From NCBI GenBank assembly GCA_964019055.1, contig OZ025207.1:13825357-13889356 (forward strand): DNA of 64,000 bases, in the 5' to 3' direction. The notes under the pieces were generated by a model. The model did not search any database. It was not told the origin of the DNA and saw only the letters and a program-made list of their open reading frames with translations. Source of the DNA: Anthopleura xanthogrammica. Its lineage: Eukaryota > Cnidaria > Anthozoa > Actiniaria > Actiniidae. Position numbers and translations under genes: made by a program. Positions 45,898-57,494 of the stretch are shown in pieces. Every line of letters starts with the position of its first letter. The first letter of the stretch is position 1.

Positions 45898-45977
45898 TGC
45901 GTCATAGCGGGGGAAAAATAACCATCTATGACGCATACATGCGCCACCAGATAAGCCATAAGCTTTGCTATAAAAAT
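45898..45977 (+). promoter_or_regulatory. TATA box with TGACG elements, intronless gene B
   Basis: tataaaaat at 45969-45977 lies 106 bp before the ATG at 46075. gcgtcatagc (about 45899) and ctatgacgcata (about 45927) lie 40-70 bp upstream. Spacing and motif content match gene A's promoter. Confidence 0.55.
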
Positions 45978-46074
45978 CGTGCTCTAGAGCTAGAACTCAT
46001 ATGCTATACCGGCTAATTACCTGGCTGTACAGTAGCTGTAATCAAGCTTTCTTCTGTAATTCCTGGTCAAGACA

Positions 46075-46611
46075 ATGGATCAGTCGAACCTGAAAGCGAG
46101 AAAAATCGTTCCCAAATCAAGAGCTCATCACGAAAAAACAAGGGCAAGAACTGAACAAGTCGCAGAAACTCAAACTAACCCTGGTGGTGAGATCCTGTCT
46201 GAAAATGTTGCTTCAAATCAACCAACGGTTTCTGAAAACGACTCAGTTCATAATTCTAGCCCAAAAAAGCCTGACAAACCTACAAGCATCAAACCTTCAG
46301 GGAAAAGAAGAAAATCGCCAGAACCTTCAAAAGTTGGAAACAATTCGCAGCCTAGGACAAGAAAAAATGGTATTGTTCAAGAGGCTTTATACCTCAAAAG
46401 CAAACCTTCGTCGTCCACCAGAAAAGAAAACAACCCAAAAGACAGACCACCATCGACCCTGAAAACAGCGAAAAGAAGAGTAGGCCATGCTGGTCAGTCC
46501 AAAGATGGCGAAGAAAGAAAAGGAGAGAAGCGTCGAGAGGCCTTCTGCAGTACAACTGATATGTATGCAGATCAGAGAAGGGTAGCTCGCATTGTAAGAA
46601 AAAAATTCTGA
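46075..46611 (+). CDS. Intronless basic disordered protein, gene B
   Basis: 178 aa, single exon, ATG at 46075, TGA at 46609-46611. Paralog of the gene at 41376 by three shared blocks: GIVQEALYLK (99-108), KRREAFCSTTDM (152-163) and ARIVRKKF at the very end (171-178). In each protein the last two are separated by an eight-residue gap or close to it. The rest is Lys/Arg/Ser/Pro-rich and cannot be aligned by eye. There is a GKRRKSPEP cluster at 76-84. No domain known to me. It is not a processed copy of gene A, since the promoters share position and motifs, so direct duplication including the promoter is more likely. Confidence 0.8.
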   Translation: MDQSNLKARKIVPKSRAHHEKTRARTEQVAETQTNPGGEILSENVASNQPTVSENDSVHNSSPKKPDKPTSIKPSGKRRKSPEPSKVGNNSQPRTRKNGIVQEALYLKSKPSSSTRKENNPKDRPPSTLKTAKRRVGHAGQSKDGEERKGEKRREAFCSTTDMYADQRRVARIVRKKF

Positions 46612-47026
46612 AATGTTATGAATTTTAAATTTAAGATATGTTTTTCAGTTTGCATTAACCTATATAGTAAAACTTACATATTTTTATATATTTATATATT
46701 GGTTATATCTTTTCTCATCCATTTAATTTTTTGTAATTACTTAATATTAGTATTTAGTGTTTCTTTAGTATGTATGAGTGTGTGTGTGATTGCATTTCAG
46801 TCCTTTTTTCTATATTTAGATTATATAATTGTACTCTGACCAACTTCAGAAAATTTACTTATAGTAATCTGGTTTTCAAGCAATTTTAGCTTCCGGGCTT
46901 AGTTATTTCTTATATATTTACAATACTCAAGCATGAAATATTTGTAAGAAAGAAATCTTTGGGGTACAATAAATTATTGTATTGTATTGTATTGACTGTG
47001 GTTAAAATGAAGTCGGCCACACGCAA

Positions 47027-47257
47027 GTTACTGTGCGAATCAAAAAAACAATGGGCACCAAGAAATATTTCAGAAATCGCTAATCGTTCGTTGAACAATA
47101 TGAAACGACTCTCTAACTACAAGAAATTTATCTGACTACGAATCAGTCAAATTTCTTGCAGTTAGAGAGTTGTTTCAGTTTGTTCAACGAACGATACACC
47201 GGATTTCTGAAATATTTCTTGGTGCCCATGGGTTTTTTTTACTCGCACTGTAATAAC
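47027..47257. mobile_element. Foldback element, ~100-bp arms
   Basis: Left arm gttactgtgcgaatc..gggcaccaagaaatatttca..cgttcgttgaaca..actctctaactacaagaaat. Right arm is the reverse complement, ending ctcgcactgtaataac. The loop is about 20 bp. The arms differ at roughly one base in ten. Confidence 0.8.
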
Positions 47258-47864
47258 TGACTGTCACTAATATATAGACATTAGTAGACATGCACTAATT
47301 CTACAATAGTCTTCTTTTATTTTTCCTATTATATTTGACAAAACATATATATTTGTGAAAAACATGTATTTGTGAAAAACTGGTTGCGGATATAATAATC
47401 ATGGTTTTTTTATTTTATTTACGATTTCATTTTTCGAGACGAGAGGTTTTCCAAACCAAAATCCTTTTTTATAACCCTTAGGAATGAAGGAATGATTAAA
47501 ATAGGAACGGATATTGCTGATGCGCGTCGCAATTATATTTTCATCTAACGCGTCGGGTTGTTTGCTGCTTAGACAGAATGTCACCGACTCTGATAACGAC
47601 TGGAAACGTCCTGACGAAAACAGACCCTGGGAATAAACATAGTTCTGACAAAGAATACATGTTGATATTCATTATTTTGTGGTTGATAAATGTGTGAATA
47701 AGCAGGTTTTGTCGCATAAGCGAACAAGATTGTAAAATCGGATTTTTGACCCATAATGCATTGCGTGCTCGGTATTTTTTGCTGAAGTTGATATAAGACA
47801 AGTTCGTTATGCGAGGGATATTAAGTTAAGGATAAAAAATATATAATGAATGAAATGAGGACAA

Positions 47865-48045
47865 AATAAAATGCATTCACCACTTGGTTCTTGGTTTCGA
47901 TTCCTGGCATCCAGCGAGTAGAGTTTGTTAGGTGTCTCAACCTCCCTTTATTCCAGAGTTTTTCTCCAGGTTTTCTTTTTTCCAGAAAACTAAACTTTTC
48001 AATTCGATCCAGATGTGAGTTAGCCATGCCCTGACTTTGATGCAC
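47865..48045 (+). mobile_element. SINE-like repeat with B-box
   Basis: ggtttcgattcctgg (about 47896) resembles a tRNA-type B-box. The segment ends with gtgagttagccatgccctga, shared with 37590-37900. The A-box is not clear. Confidence 0.4.
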
Positions 48046-49289
48046 TCCAGCCCGATCCCTTTCCGCGGTCCATCTATTTCCTGAACTAGTGTCCCTTGAC
48101 ATCGACGTTAACAGAATCTGCCTCTTGAAAAGTAGTCATCCCTTCACGCTCCTCCAATGCGTTTCTTTAGTCCATAGGCGTATACGTGCCTTTGAAGTTT
48201 ATGTTTTCCGATATATGACGTCACGGAAACACTGTGATTGACGTCAACCAAAATTGTATTTTTTTCGCGACGGCAAATTAGCAAATTACAATTTAATTAG
48301 ACCGGTGAAGGTTCAGCCAATCATAGGGCCAATATCGGAACTATAGTATTTTCTATTTCTGGGAATTTCGTTTTTAAATACCAGATATTTTAACATATGT
48401 GTATTGATCTTAGACTGCTTTACCATGCAAAGACAATAAAGCTAATACAACTGATGAACCAACCAAAACGTTAGGAATTGATAACTAAATCCCCAGGAGA
48501 GAAGGGTTGTTGAATGAAAAAATGGACAGCAAGTGAAAATGGCTTTGCAATGACTGATGAGGGTCATATCTATATATTTCATGACGACATTCTAGCTTGG
48601 CTTCTTGCCTAGTTCAACAAGCATGATGGCCTGAGCTTGGGAACGAAAACCCGACTCATCGCACGATGAATAGTCTCTACCCAAGCTAGACCAGAATGAA
48701 TGGATGAATGACTGAATTGATGGGCCATACTTATTCCCAGAGGCCATATTCTAGTTGGTCTCTGTTTACGAGATTGGTAGGTCTCTGGGCAAATTCAACT
48801 GACCGGAGCCTTGTTTGACTGACCAGAGTTTTGCTTTTGGCCAGCACTTTTTGCATCAGTTGAATTATCCAATCAGAAACCGCTGCAGGTTAATTTGCCA
48901 ATGGCCCTTTTATTCTTGGCAAAGATCAAAGGAATTTCGTCCACAAGAATAGATATAAAATATATATACAGCACTCACCCCTAGAATCCATTAATGAATT
49001 CATAATTCAAATATTGAGTTCATTATTCACTGTGACTCCAAACTCGAAAATAGATTATCTACTTCAGTTTTGATTCGATTCTTCAACAATTGCCATGTCA
49101 AGGTAGAAAAACTCCCAAGAAAGGACATCTCTTAGAATTTTAGTTGTGAAATGAATGTGAAGTTTAGAGTCTTCGATTTATTAATGAAAATTCAAAGTGA
49201 ATAACCAACTCAATATTCGAATAATGAAATCAATAATGGAGCCTAGGGGGGTACGCTTGAGCCGTTTTGACTGTAAGTGCAATAGACCA

Positions 49290-49525
49290 CTCTACCTTGG
49301 GCCATTTAAGAGACCATGAAGGTTATGGTCTCTTGTTTGGGCGTAATGTGTTCCCATTTCAGACCACGTGTCATTCCCTAGAACATAATTTCTTTGTTTA
49401 ACAGTTGCACATGAGAAGACACACAAATATGGATACAACTCAAACAAAGAATCTTATTCTCAAGAGAATGACACAAAGTCTGAAATGGGAAAATATTACA
49501 CCCAAAGTAAAGAGGCACATGTATA
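49290..49525. mobile_element. Imperfect foldback element
   Basis: tgtgttcccatttcagac and gtgtcattc in the left half pair with gaatgacac and gtctgaaatgggaaaatatt in the right half. A related half occurs near 31755-31800 (gacacaaggtcagaaatggg). The ORF at 49405-49665 is read from the right arm and is not a gene. Confidence 0.55.
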
Positions 49526-50364
49526 ATAAAGCTCTAGTTAAACCTCACTGGCCAGGGATTCTTGTTTATCATACCACATCAAGAAAAATGGCATGGAATG
49601 GAATGATGAAATGTGGAGCCGGTGAGCCCAGAAATCAAAACATACCATCAGAAAATGATCAATGAGACAAGAACTGGAGTATGGCAGTTTACAATGTATT
49701 TGTCCTGATATTAAGATCAAATTCAATTATTAGTGTTTTGAATAATGTGAAGTTGCGCGTATATTAAATTAATCTTGAGATTCCAACTAAGACATCAGTT
49801 GTAAAAAATAAATTCATAAGACAGTTTTTCCCAGTCATCACCAGCATGCAGCCGTGACGACTAGCTGACTTTAGTATAGTTCACTTCTCAAAAACCACCA
49901 CATACTCAGGGTCTATTTACATTTAAGATGTTGTCATTTAAAAAGGAAAATTACTGGTACTACATACTCAAATGATGTATCTCATTAAAGCCTTAAGAAT
50001 TCTTTAAAAATTGCTTAAAAATAAACTATAATTACTATTTTAAGATTATTGGCTTCAATGGTTTTTGTTCACAAATGCAAGGCAAAACCTATCACATGAT
50101 AGCCTAGTAGCCAGGATTGGTCTGGTAAAGTTGTGCTGTTCCATTGACATTCTGATAGCTGACCATCTTATTATTATCGTTATTATTATAATAATCATTA
50201 AACTGTAAGGTGTAGCCCATTTCCTTTCAGCAATACAGTATTAGTAGTATTTTCCTGATGTCATATCTTTCTGTTCATCGCTGCTTGAATCTGAGCATTT
50301 CAGAAAACTTGTTCAAAGGCTCAGTGCCCTGTTCCATCAAAATATATGCTGTCACCCACAAGTC

Positions 50365-53300
50365 TCAGTACAGTCCACATCCTTTCAAATTGGTAGCTAT
50401 AATTGTGTCCGTTACTGCATTAAATACAAAATTGATGTTTTGCGTGTCCGTCGCACAAGTCAGGTGAGTGTATATTTCTTTTTCATCATTTAAGTTCTTT
50501 GATTCAAATTGTTTTCTTATATATTTTGCGCCATCATCAAATGTGTTTGGTCCTGAAACAATAACGGTATTGACATGATTATCAAAGAAGAAATATATGG
50601 AAGGGAAAATGAAATAAGAACAGAAATAAAAGGACTGAAAACAGAAAGAGTGATAAAATACTAATAGGAATGAAAATAGCAAAAATAATGGTTAAGTAAG
50701 TAAAAACAAGTGAAAGAAACCCATGTTTCAAAGTCAGGTACTGACTCCATTTTCAAGGCTATATATAGAGGTTTTGCACTATCACGTGCCAGCACCCATA
50801 ATATAGCTTGGGCTGCCTGCATGTGGTTAGATGGCAGAACAATAAAATCCCATTCCTCTCGGGATTTGAATTCTTTCTCAGATAAAACGATTGTATTGTT
50901 CCTGCCATGCTATATGGTGCAAAACCTCTATAAGAATAAATTATACTGCTAATTGTTCTTGAAAATAGCCTTGTATGTCTTTGAAATGTCGGTTTCTTTT
51001 GCTTGTTTTTAATTGCTTATGTATTTCATTGATTGAAAATAATGGTATAAATATACTACAAATAAATAATAAATAAAATAACTTCAACTTCTTCAGTTTA
51101 AGGATAGACCAAAATACTAAAAGAGATATAAAAATGGAGACATAATACTGAAGGGATTGACATGTGGCTGGAAAAGAACTATTCAACTCACCTGCATAAT
51201 CAGGAAAGCAAATTGTTAGAGAGAACTTGATAATCTTCTCTTCAAACAAATCCTTCTTGTTAAGAAATAAAATTACAGACGTATCCAAAAACCATTTATT
51301 GTTGATGATGGACTCAAAAAGCTTCAAGCTTTCATCCATACGATTCTAAAAAAGAGTGGAGTAAAACAATCAATGTCACACTGACAGCATTACTCATTGT
51401 AGAGTAAATGGTTATCATTTATGGGTCAGTGAGAAATTGATGAGCTTTTCTAAATGCTAAAAATTAAATATTTGTCCCCCCTCCCCAAAATGAATCAATC
51501 AATCAATCAAAGAATGAATGGTAGAATGAACGAATGAATGACTGACTGGATTAATAAATGAATGAATGAATAAATGAATGAATAAATGAATGAATGAATA
51601 AATGAATAAATGAATAAATGAATAAATGAATAAATGAATGAATAAATGAATGACTGACTGACTGACTGAATCCCCCTCCCCCCAAAAAAATGAATGAATG
51701 AACGAATGAATGAATGAATGAATGAATGAATGAATGAATGAATGAATGAATGAATGAATGAATGAATGAATGAATGAATGAATGAATGAATGAATGAAAA
51801 AATGACTGACTGACTGACTGACTGAATCCCCCTCCCCCCAAAAAAATGAATGAATGAATGGTTGAATGAATGAATGAATGAATGAATAAAAGAATGAATG
51901 AATGAATGAATGAATGAATGAATGAATAAATGAATGACTGACTGACTGACTGAATCCCCCTCCCCCCAAAAAAATGAATGAATGAATGAATGAATGAATG
52001 AATGAATGAATGAATGAATGAATGAATGAATGAATGAATAAATGAATAAATGAATGAATGAATAAATGAATGACTGACTGACTGACTGAATCCCCCTCCC
52101 CCCAAAAAAATGAATGAATGAATGAATGAATGAATGAATGAATGAATGAATGAATGAATGAATGAATGAATGAATGAATGAATGAATGAATGAATGAATG
52201 AATGAATGAATAAATGAATAAATGAATAAATGAATAAATGAATAAATGAATAAATGAATGAATGAATAAATGAATGACTGACTGACTGACTGAATCCCCC
52301 TCCCCCCAAAAAAATGAATGAATGAATGAATGAATGAATGAATGAATGAATGAATGAATGAATGAATGAATGAATGAATGAATGAATGAATGAATGAATG
52401 AATGAATGAATGAAAAAATGACTGACTGACTGACTGACTGAATCCCCCTCCCCCCAAAAAAATGAATGAATGAATGGTTGAATGAATGAATGAATGAATG
52501 AATAAAAGAATGAATGAATGAATGAATGAATGAATGAATGAATGAATGAATGAATGAATGAATGAATGGTTGAATGGTTGAATGGTTGAATGGTTGAATG
52601 AATGAATGAATGAATGAATGAATGAATGAATGAATGAATGAATGAATGAATGAATGAATGAATGAATGAATGAATGAATGAATGAATGAATGAATGAATG
52701 AATGAATGAATGAATGAATGAATGAATGAATGAATGAATGAATGAATGAATGAATGAATGAATGAATGAATGAATGAATGAATGAATGAATGAATGAATG
52801 AATGAATGAATGAATGAATGAATGAATGAATGAATGAACGGATGGTAGAATGAACGAATGAATGACTGACTGAATAAATGAATGAATACAAAAAATATCC
52901 AGACAGGGCTTGTCACCAGTCATGATGACCAGCGAAATTGGTTTTAGTTTGTTCATACCTTGTTTAAGGTTCAATCTAACTAGTCAAAATGACTGGCAAG
53001 GCAAAGAGTTGACAGGACAAGTTTCAATTCTGACCAGACATTGTCTGTTATTAAAACCCTGCCAGATCTTCCTCATTGGGGTAGGTAGGGGAATCGGAGG
53101 GTTAGAGACTGGACTTTTTAAACAATGGAAGCGGAAGGTTTGAATAGGAGGCATCATATTGGAACTACATATAGTACCTAAAAATGTGGGTAACGGGTAA
53201 AGGCCGCAGGGTGGGGTGTGGGGTGGGGCACATGGGGGAGACGAGAGTCTAACATCAATCCCCCTTCACTGGAAGGTATATATGGGAGATGGGTATTGCT

Positions 53301-56300
53301 GTTGACTAACTGGATGATAAAGAATCAAGGTACATTATGGGAGAAGTGGAGAGGGGGGAGCAGGGTATCAAATCCCCTGTGTGGGATACTATGAGTAAAA
53401 ATGATATAAATAAAACTAAAAATAAAACAAATAAATGGGAATTTACAGCAAATTCCACAGATCAGATTAGCTCTTCTTCCACTGGATTCCAATTAGAATT
53501 TATTTGTTGATTTTTGATGAGCGAGGAAAACCAGAGAACCCAGCAAAAAAAACCCTCAAAGCACAGGAGAGAACTAACTCTACTCTACTCACATACGATG
53601 CGGATTTCAGGAATTGAAATGGGTCACCTTTGAGAGAGGTGAGTGCTCTCACTACTACGTACACCACCTGGGCTTAATCCCCAGACAATATGTGTCAATA
53701 CTTGCTCTCATTTAATTTAACCAAAGGCTAATGAGTTACTGAAGCTGTTCAATTAACTTTCAAATTGTATAATTATTATCAGATCTAAAACTACTTAGTA
53801 AGGGTTTGTATGTCACTACTCACTGTGGTTTCATCTTCTTCTAATGTCAGGTCATACGCACTCAGAGCCACACAATATATTATAGCAGTAACATCTTCAA
53901 AACAGTGAATCCATTTTTTTCTCTCTGAGCGTTGACCTCCAACATCAACTAACCTGCGATGGGAGAACAAAAAAGTAAAATATACACACGTCAGTATCAA
54001 ATTTTGAATAATATTACACAATTAACGTCTTTGATCTTAATTAGGTCTTACACACAGGCAGCCATCGATAAAAAGTACAGATTGCCATCCAATCAGGATG
54101 GGATAAAGACTGAAAATACAAATCTTCTTAGGTTTTGCTCACTTTACTGGTTTTAGTAGCATACAGGTACTGTAGGTAAAGCATATTTTTTTAATGTAAT
54201 TTTGTACTTTAATTATGACCAGTCGAGAAATGTCAATTGCCAATGCACAGCCCACAGACGTCAGTCAACCCTTGATCAACAGTTGCCCAAAAGTCAACCA
54301 TGCCTCAAAACTGTGCCTTGGCCGACTGTTGGCCGATTTTCGACTGACATATATATGTTGGCTGGTCATAAAGCACATGAAAATCCTTAAACTGTAGCAT
54401 TGGCTGAGTCTGATATCTAATTGCTTGCTATTTTCCCATGCCAAACGTTCCAGTGCTTGCAAGACCAAGCATGGATTACAAATTAAAAGGATGACCTATT
54501 TTTTCATTATGCATACATATTTTGGCAGATGGTAAGAACATGTTTTGGTGTACTATGTGTTCACACCTACAGTAGATGCATCTTACATATTATGTATATT
54601 AATCATACAACCAAATAACCAACTAGTTCTCAAGCTAAGCGTATCAATGATGCATGCATGTGCCATTCTTCAATCAACCACTCACCAAAAAATAAACATT
54701 CAACCCAGTATATATACCAAGCAATCACAGGGCTCCCTGGATTAGAAAGGACATGCTTGGTGGGATAGGTCCCGAGTTAAATCCTGAGGGATGGCTGTGC
54801 ATTTAAGAACAGAGCCATGTGCCAGTTAGGGGTAGATAATTGGGGGCTTGGCTGTCAAAGCACGAAGTTTAAAAAGAAGATTGGTTGAAATGCTTAATAC
54901 AAAAACTAAGAAAGAGTATTGCACAGGGCAAAGAACTGCGATGTCCTTACTCTTTACTTTACGTGACCCACGACGAAAATAAAAAGGTCACACATCCAAC
55001 CCAAAACAATACAACCATCTGATACTAACCATCAATACTATCCCACCAACCAACACCTACAGATCAGCTACCAACCATACCATACAATAAAACAGGATTT
55101 TTTTTAGACACAGCTAGGCTTTCCTGACTAAACATTTCATCTTACTTGAAGTGAAGTCTCTTGTGGTCAAACTGCACTTCCACAATCCCAGTTGTTTTAA
55201 CTCTTGTTCTTAGAAGATCTTGTTCTGTTGCTTCGTAGTCTTTGGCTCCTATCCGATCTAATGAATCTAAATAACTAAAAGACAAAAGCATAAAAAAGGT
55301 CAATTCACAATTATATCAAAACATCAAAAATCAAAACGAACAGGTGTTTGGTATACATATAGATTGAGCAATCACAGCGCGATTTGATGCTAAGCCAAGC
55401 GGCCCTGCTTCCAGTCTCTCCCAAATACAAAAACATGCATTTTGACAAAAGAATTTAGAGAGGAAAGTTGAAGTATGTGATGCATAAAAAATTAAACCAA
55501 ATCTTTGCCACAATCTCTCCATTAATGATCCCCGTTTCCTCAACCCCCCTCCCCCAATATATGACTTTTAAGACTGAGGCAAGGGCCAGAATTACAACAA
55601 CAATCCTTTTCATGCTTATTTTTTCATACAGCTGGAAGACTTTAAACAAATCATTGTTGAAAACCCAATAATGGAAACACTTTTAAAGGGATCAGAGCTG
55701 CATACGGTAGTGACATGTACAGGTATTTGTACAAAGCAATGAAGAGGTCAGCTAGATGCCGAAGCAAGTTCTTTAACAACCCTATCTATAACATATACAT
55801 TTTTCTTTCATTTTAGCTTTATAGTGATTACTTAGTTTTTCAAATCTGTATACTATAGCCAGGTAATTCAATCTAGATAAAGTATTTAGTACATAATATG
55901 AACTTAGAAAAAATCTTGATATTAACAGTTATCATTTCATTCATCTACATTTGTCATTTCATTTGTCTGAGGCCATTTTACTGCACAATAGCCTGCTTCT
56001 GAGATATACTTCACTTTGTGTGCATGTCACACACAAAGGTTTCAGTATCATGATAAATCAAATTAATTTGTTTCTGCCATGTCACAAATCACTGAGTATA
56101 TATTATGCACAAAGCCTCATATTGAAACCTTTGTGTCTGCCTTGCCAAGCAAAGCATAATCTCAAAAATGGGCTAGTATTACTTGAGCGCTGCAAGAGCA
56201 GATACAGGGGGAGTGGATTGGGTGGATATCCACCCCCTATTTAGAGGTGTTAACAATCAAAAATATGAATATTTTAAAGAAAATAAAACAAGTCTGATTG

Positions 56301-57445
56301 CAAATTTCAAAATATATATAGAGAGAGAGATCCTTATTAAGGCGTCAATAAACTAAAATAAAACAGCTTAGATGATCACTACTTCTGAACTCTGATGGAG
56401 AATAGATAACTTGAAGGAGGAGGCCAGAGGACGTAAGGGTTTGCAGTGATGCGGTATATTGGCTAATTTTTGGTCCAGTTTTATGGTAATTTTTATTTTA
56501 ACCCACGGATTTGTGGTTTTAGGAAACTTTGCAGTTTGCGGTTATCGTAAATTTTGGACCGCGGTAATCGATGAAAAAAGTCTATGTGTTCTGTTTTAAT
56601 TAGTAAGTGCAAGGCCAAAGCAAGTGTTGCGGTATTGCAGTTTTTTTACCTTTTTTCTGTGCGGTTTTGCAGTAACTCCCCTTACGTCCCCCATCAATTA
56701 AGGAGCTTTGAATAAGATTGCAATTGTCCACCCCCTTTGTAAAATCCTGGATCTGTCCCGGCCTGCTCTGACAATTTTACAAGAGCAAAACCACTGAACT
56801 ATATATATATTGATGAGATTTGCCAATCTTTATATTTCACAATTGCAGGGGTGGATCCAGGGGTGGTAAGAGGGTCACTAGTCACCCCCTCCCTTTTGCA
56901 CAAATGAAATAAAAACATGTTCATAAATGAAAACATTTAGACAGATAAACTTTCACTGGGTTTAATTTACTTGAAGCTCTCAAAATAATTTCCGTCAGTT
57001 TGAGACCCCATTTTTTCACCATTTTCCTGCCTTTTAATGGTTTCCTATGGTACATATTGTTGCAAGTTACACTGTAACAGTCATGACCCCCTTTTAGAAA
57101 ATCCTGGATATGTCCCTGATCATGAATTGCCATGTTAAGTTAACCATGTTATTTATCAAGTAGAATATAAAGATAAAAGCCATGTACCCTTTTAACTTCC
57201 TTTGCCTGAACTTTACAAAGTGATCTTAAAAAACAAAATATGATTCTGAAAGCACCCTCAAGGACAATAATATATATAGAACACTGGGAACATGTAGTAT
57301 GTCTATATATGTATATACATATGCATTAGTATATATCTTTCTATACAGCCTTTTGTGAAAATTATGGCAGTTTCAAGTATATATACAAGTATATCAAAAG
57401 TATATAAAAAATTATGGGATATCATCGCTGATATGGGTGTACATG

Positions 57446-57494
<49 letters not shown>

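Larger units (their letters stand above)
46612..50364. other. Intergenic with foldback and SINE-like repeats
   Basis: AT-rich. Contains elements at 47027-47257, 47865-48045 and 49290-49525, and tgacgtca-type sequences near 48218 and 48240. No gene recognised. Confidence 0.5.

Noticed and set aside
49405..49665. 86-aa ORF, Lys/Met-rich
   Set aside because: Lies in one arm of an imperfect foldback repeat and has no protein relatives I recognise.
51499..52974. Three ORFs of 446-491 aa on the minus strand, FIHS-rich
   Set aside because: Same artefact as above. The array lies in a GNAO intron and all three frames are open because 4-bp repeats cycle through frames.
54740..54850. Possible further SINE (ccgagttaaatcctgagg)
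   Set aside because: Only a weak B-box-like word, no A-box and no repeat partner in the window.
55146..55266. GNAO exon 5 starting at the nearer acceptor (...atttag)
   Set aside because: It would break the frame and lose the conserved YYL. The acceptor 8 bp upstream gives the canonical 129-bp exon.
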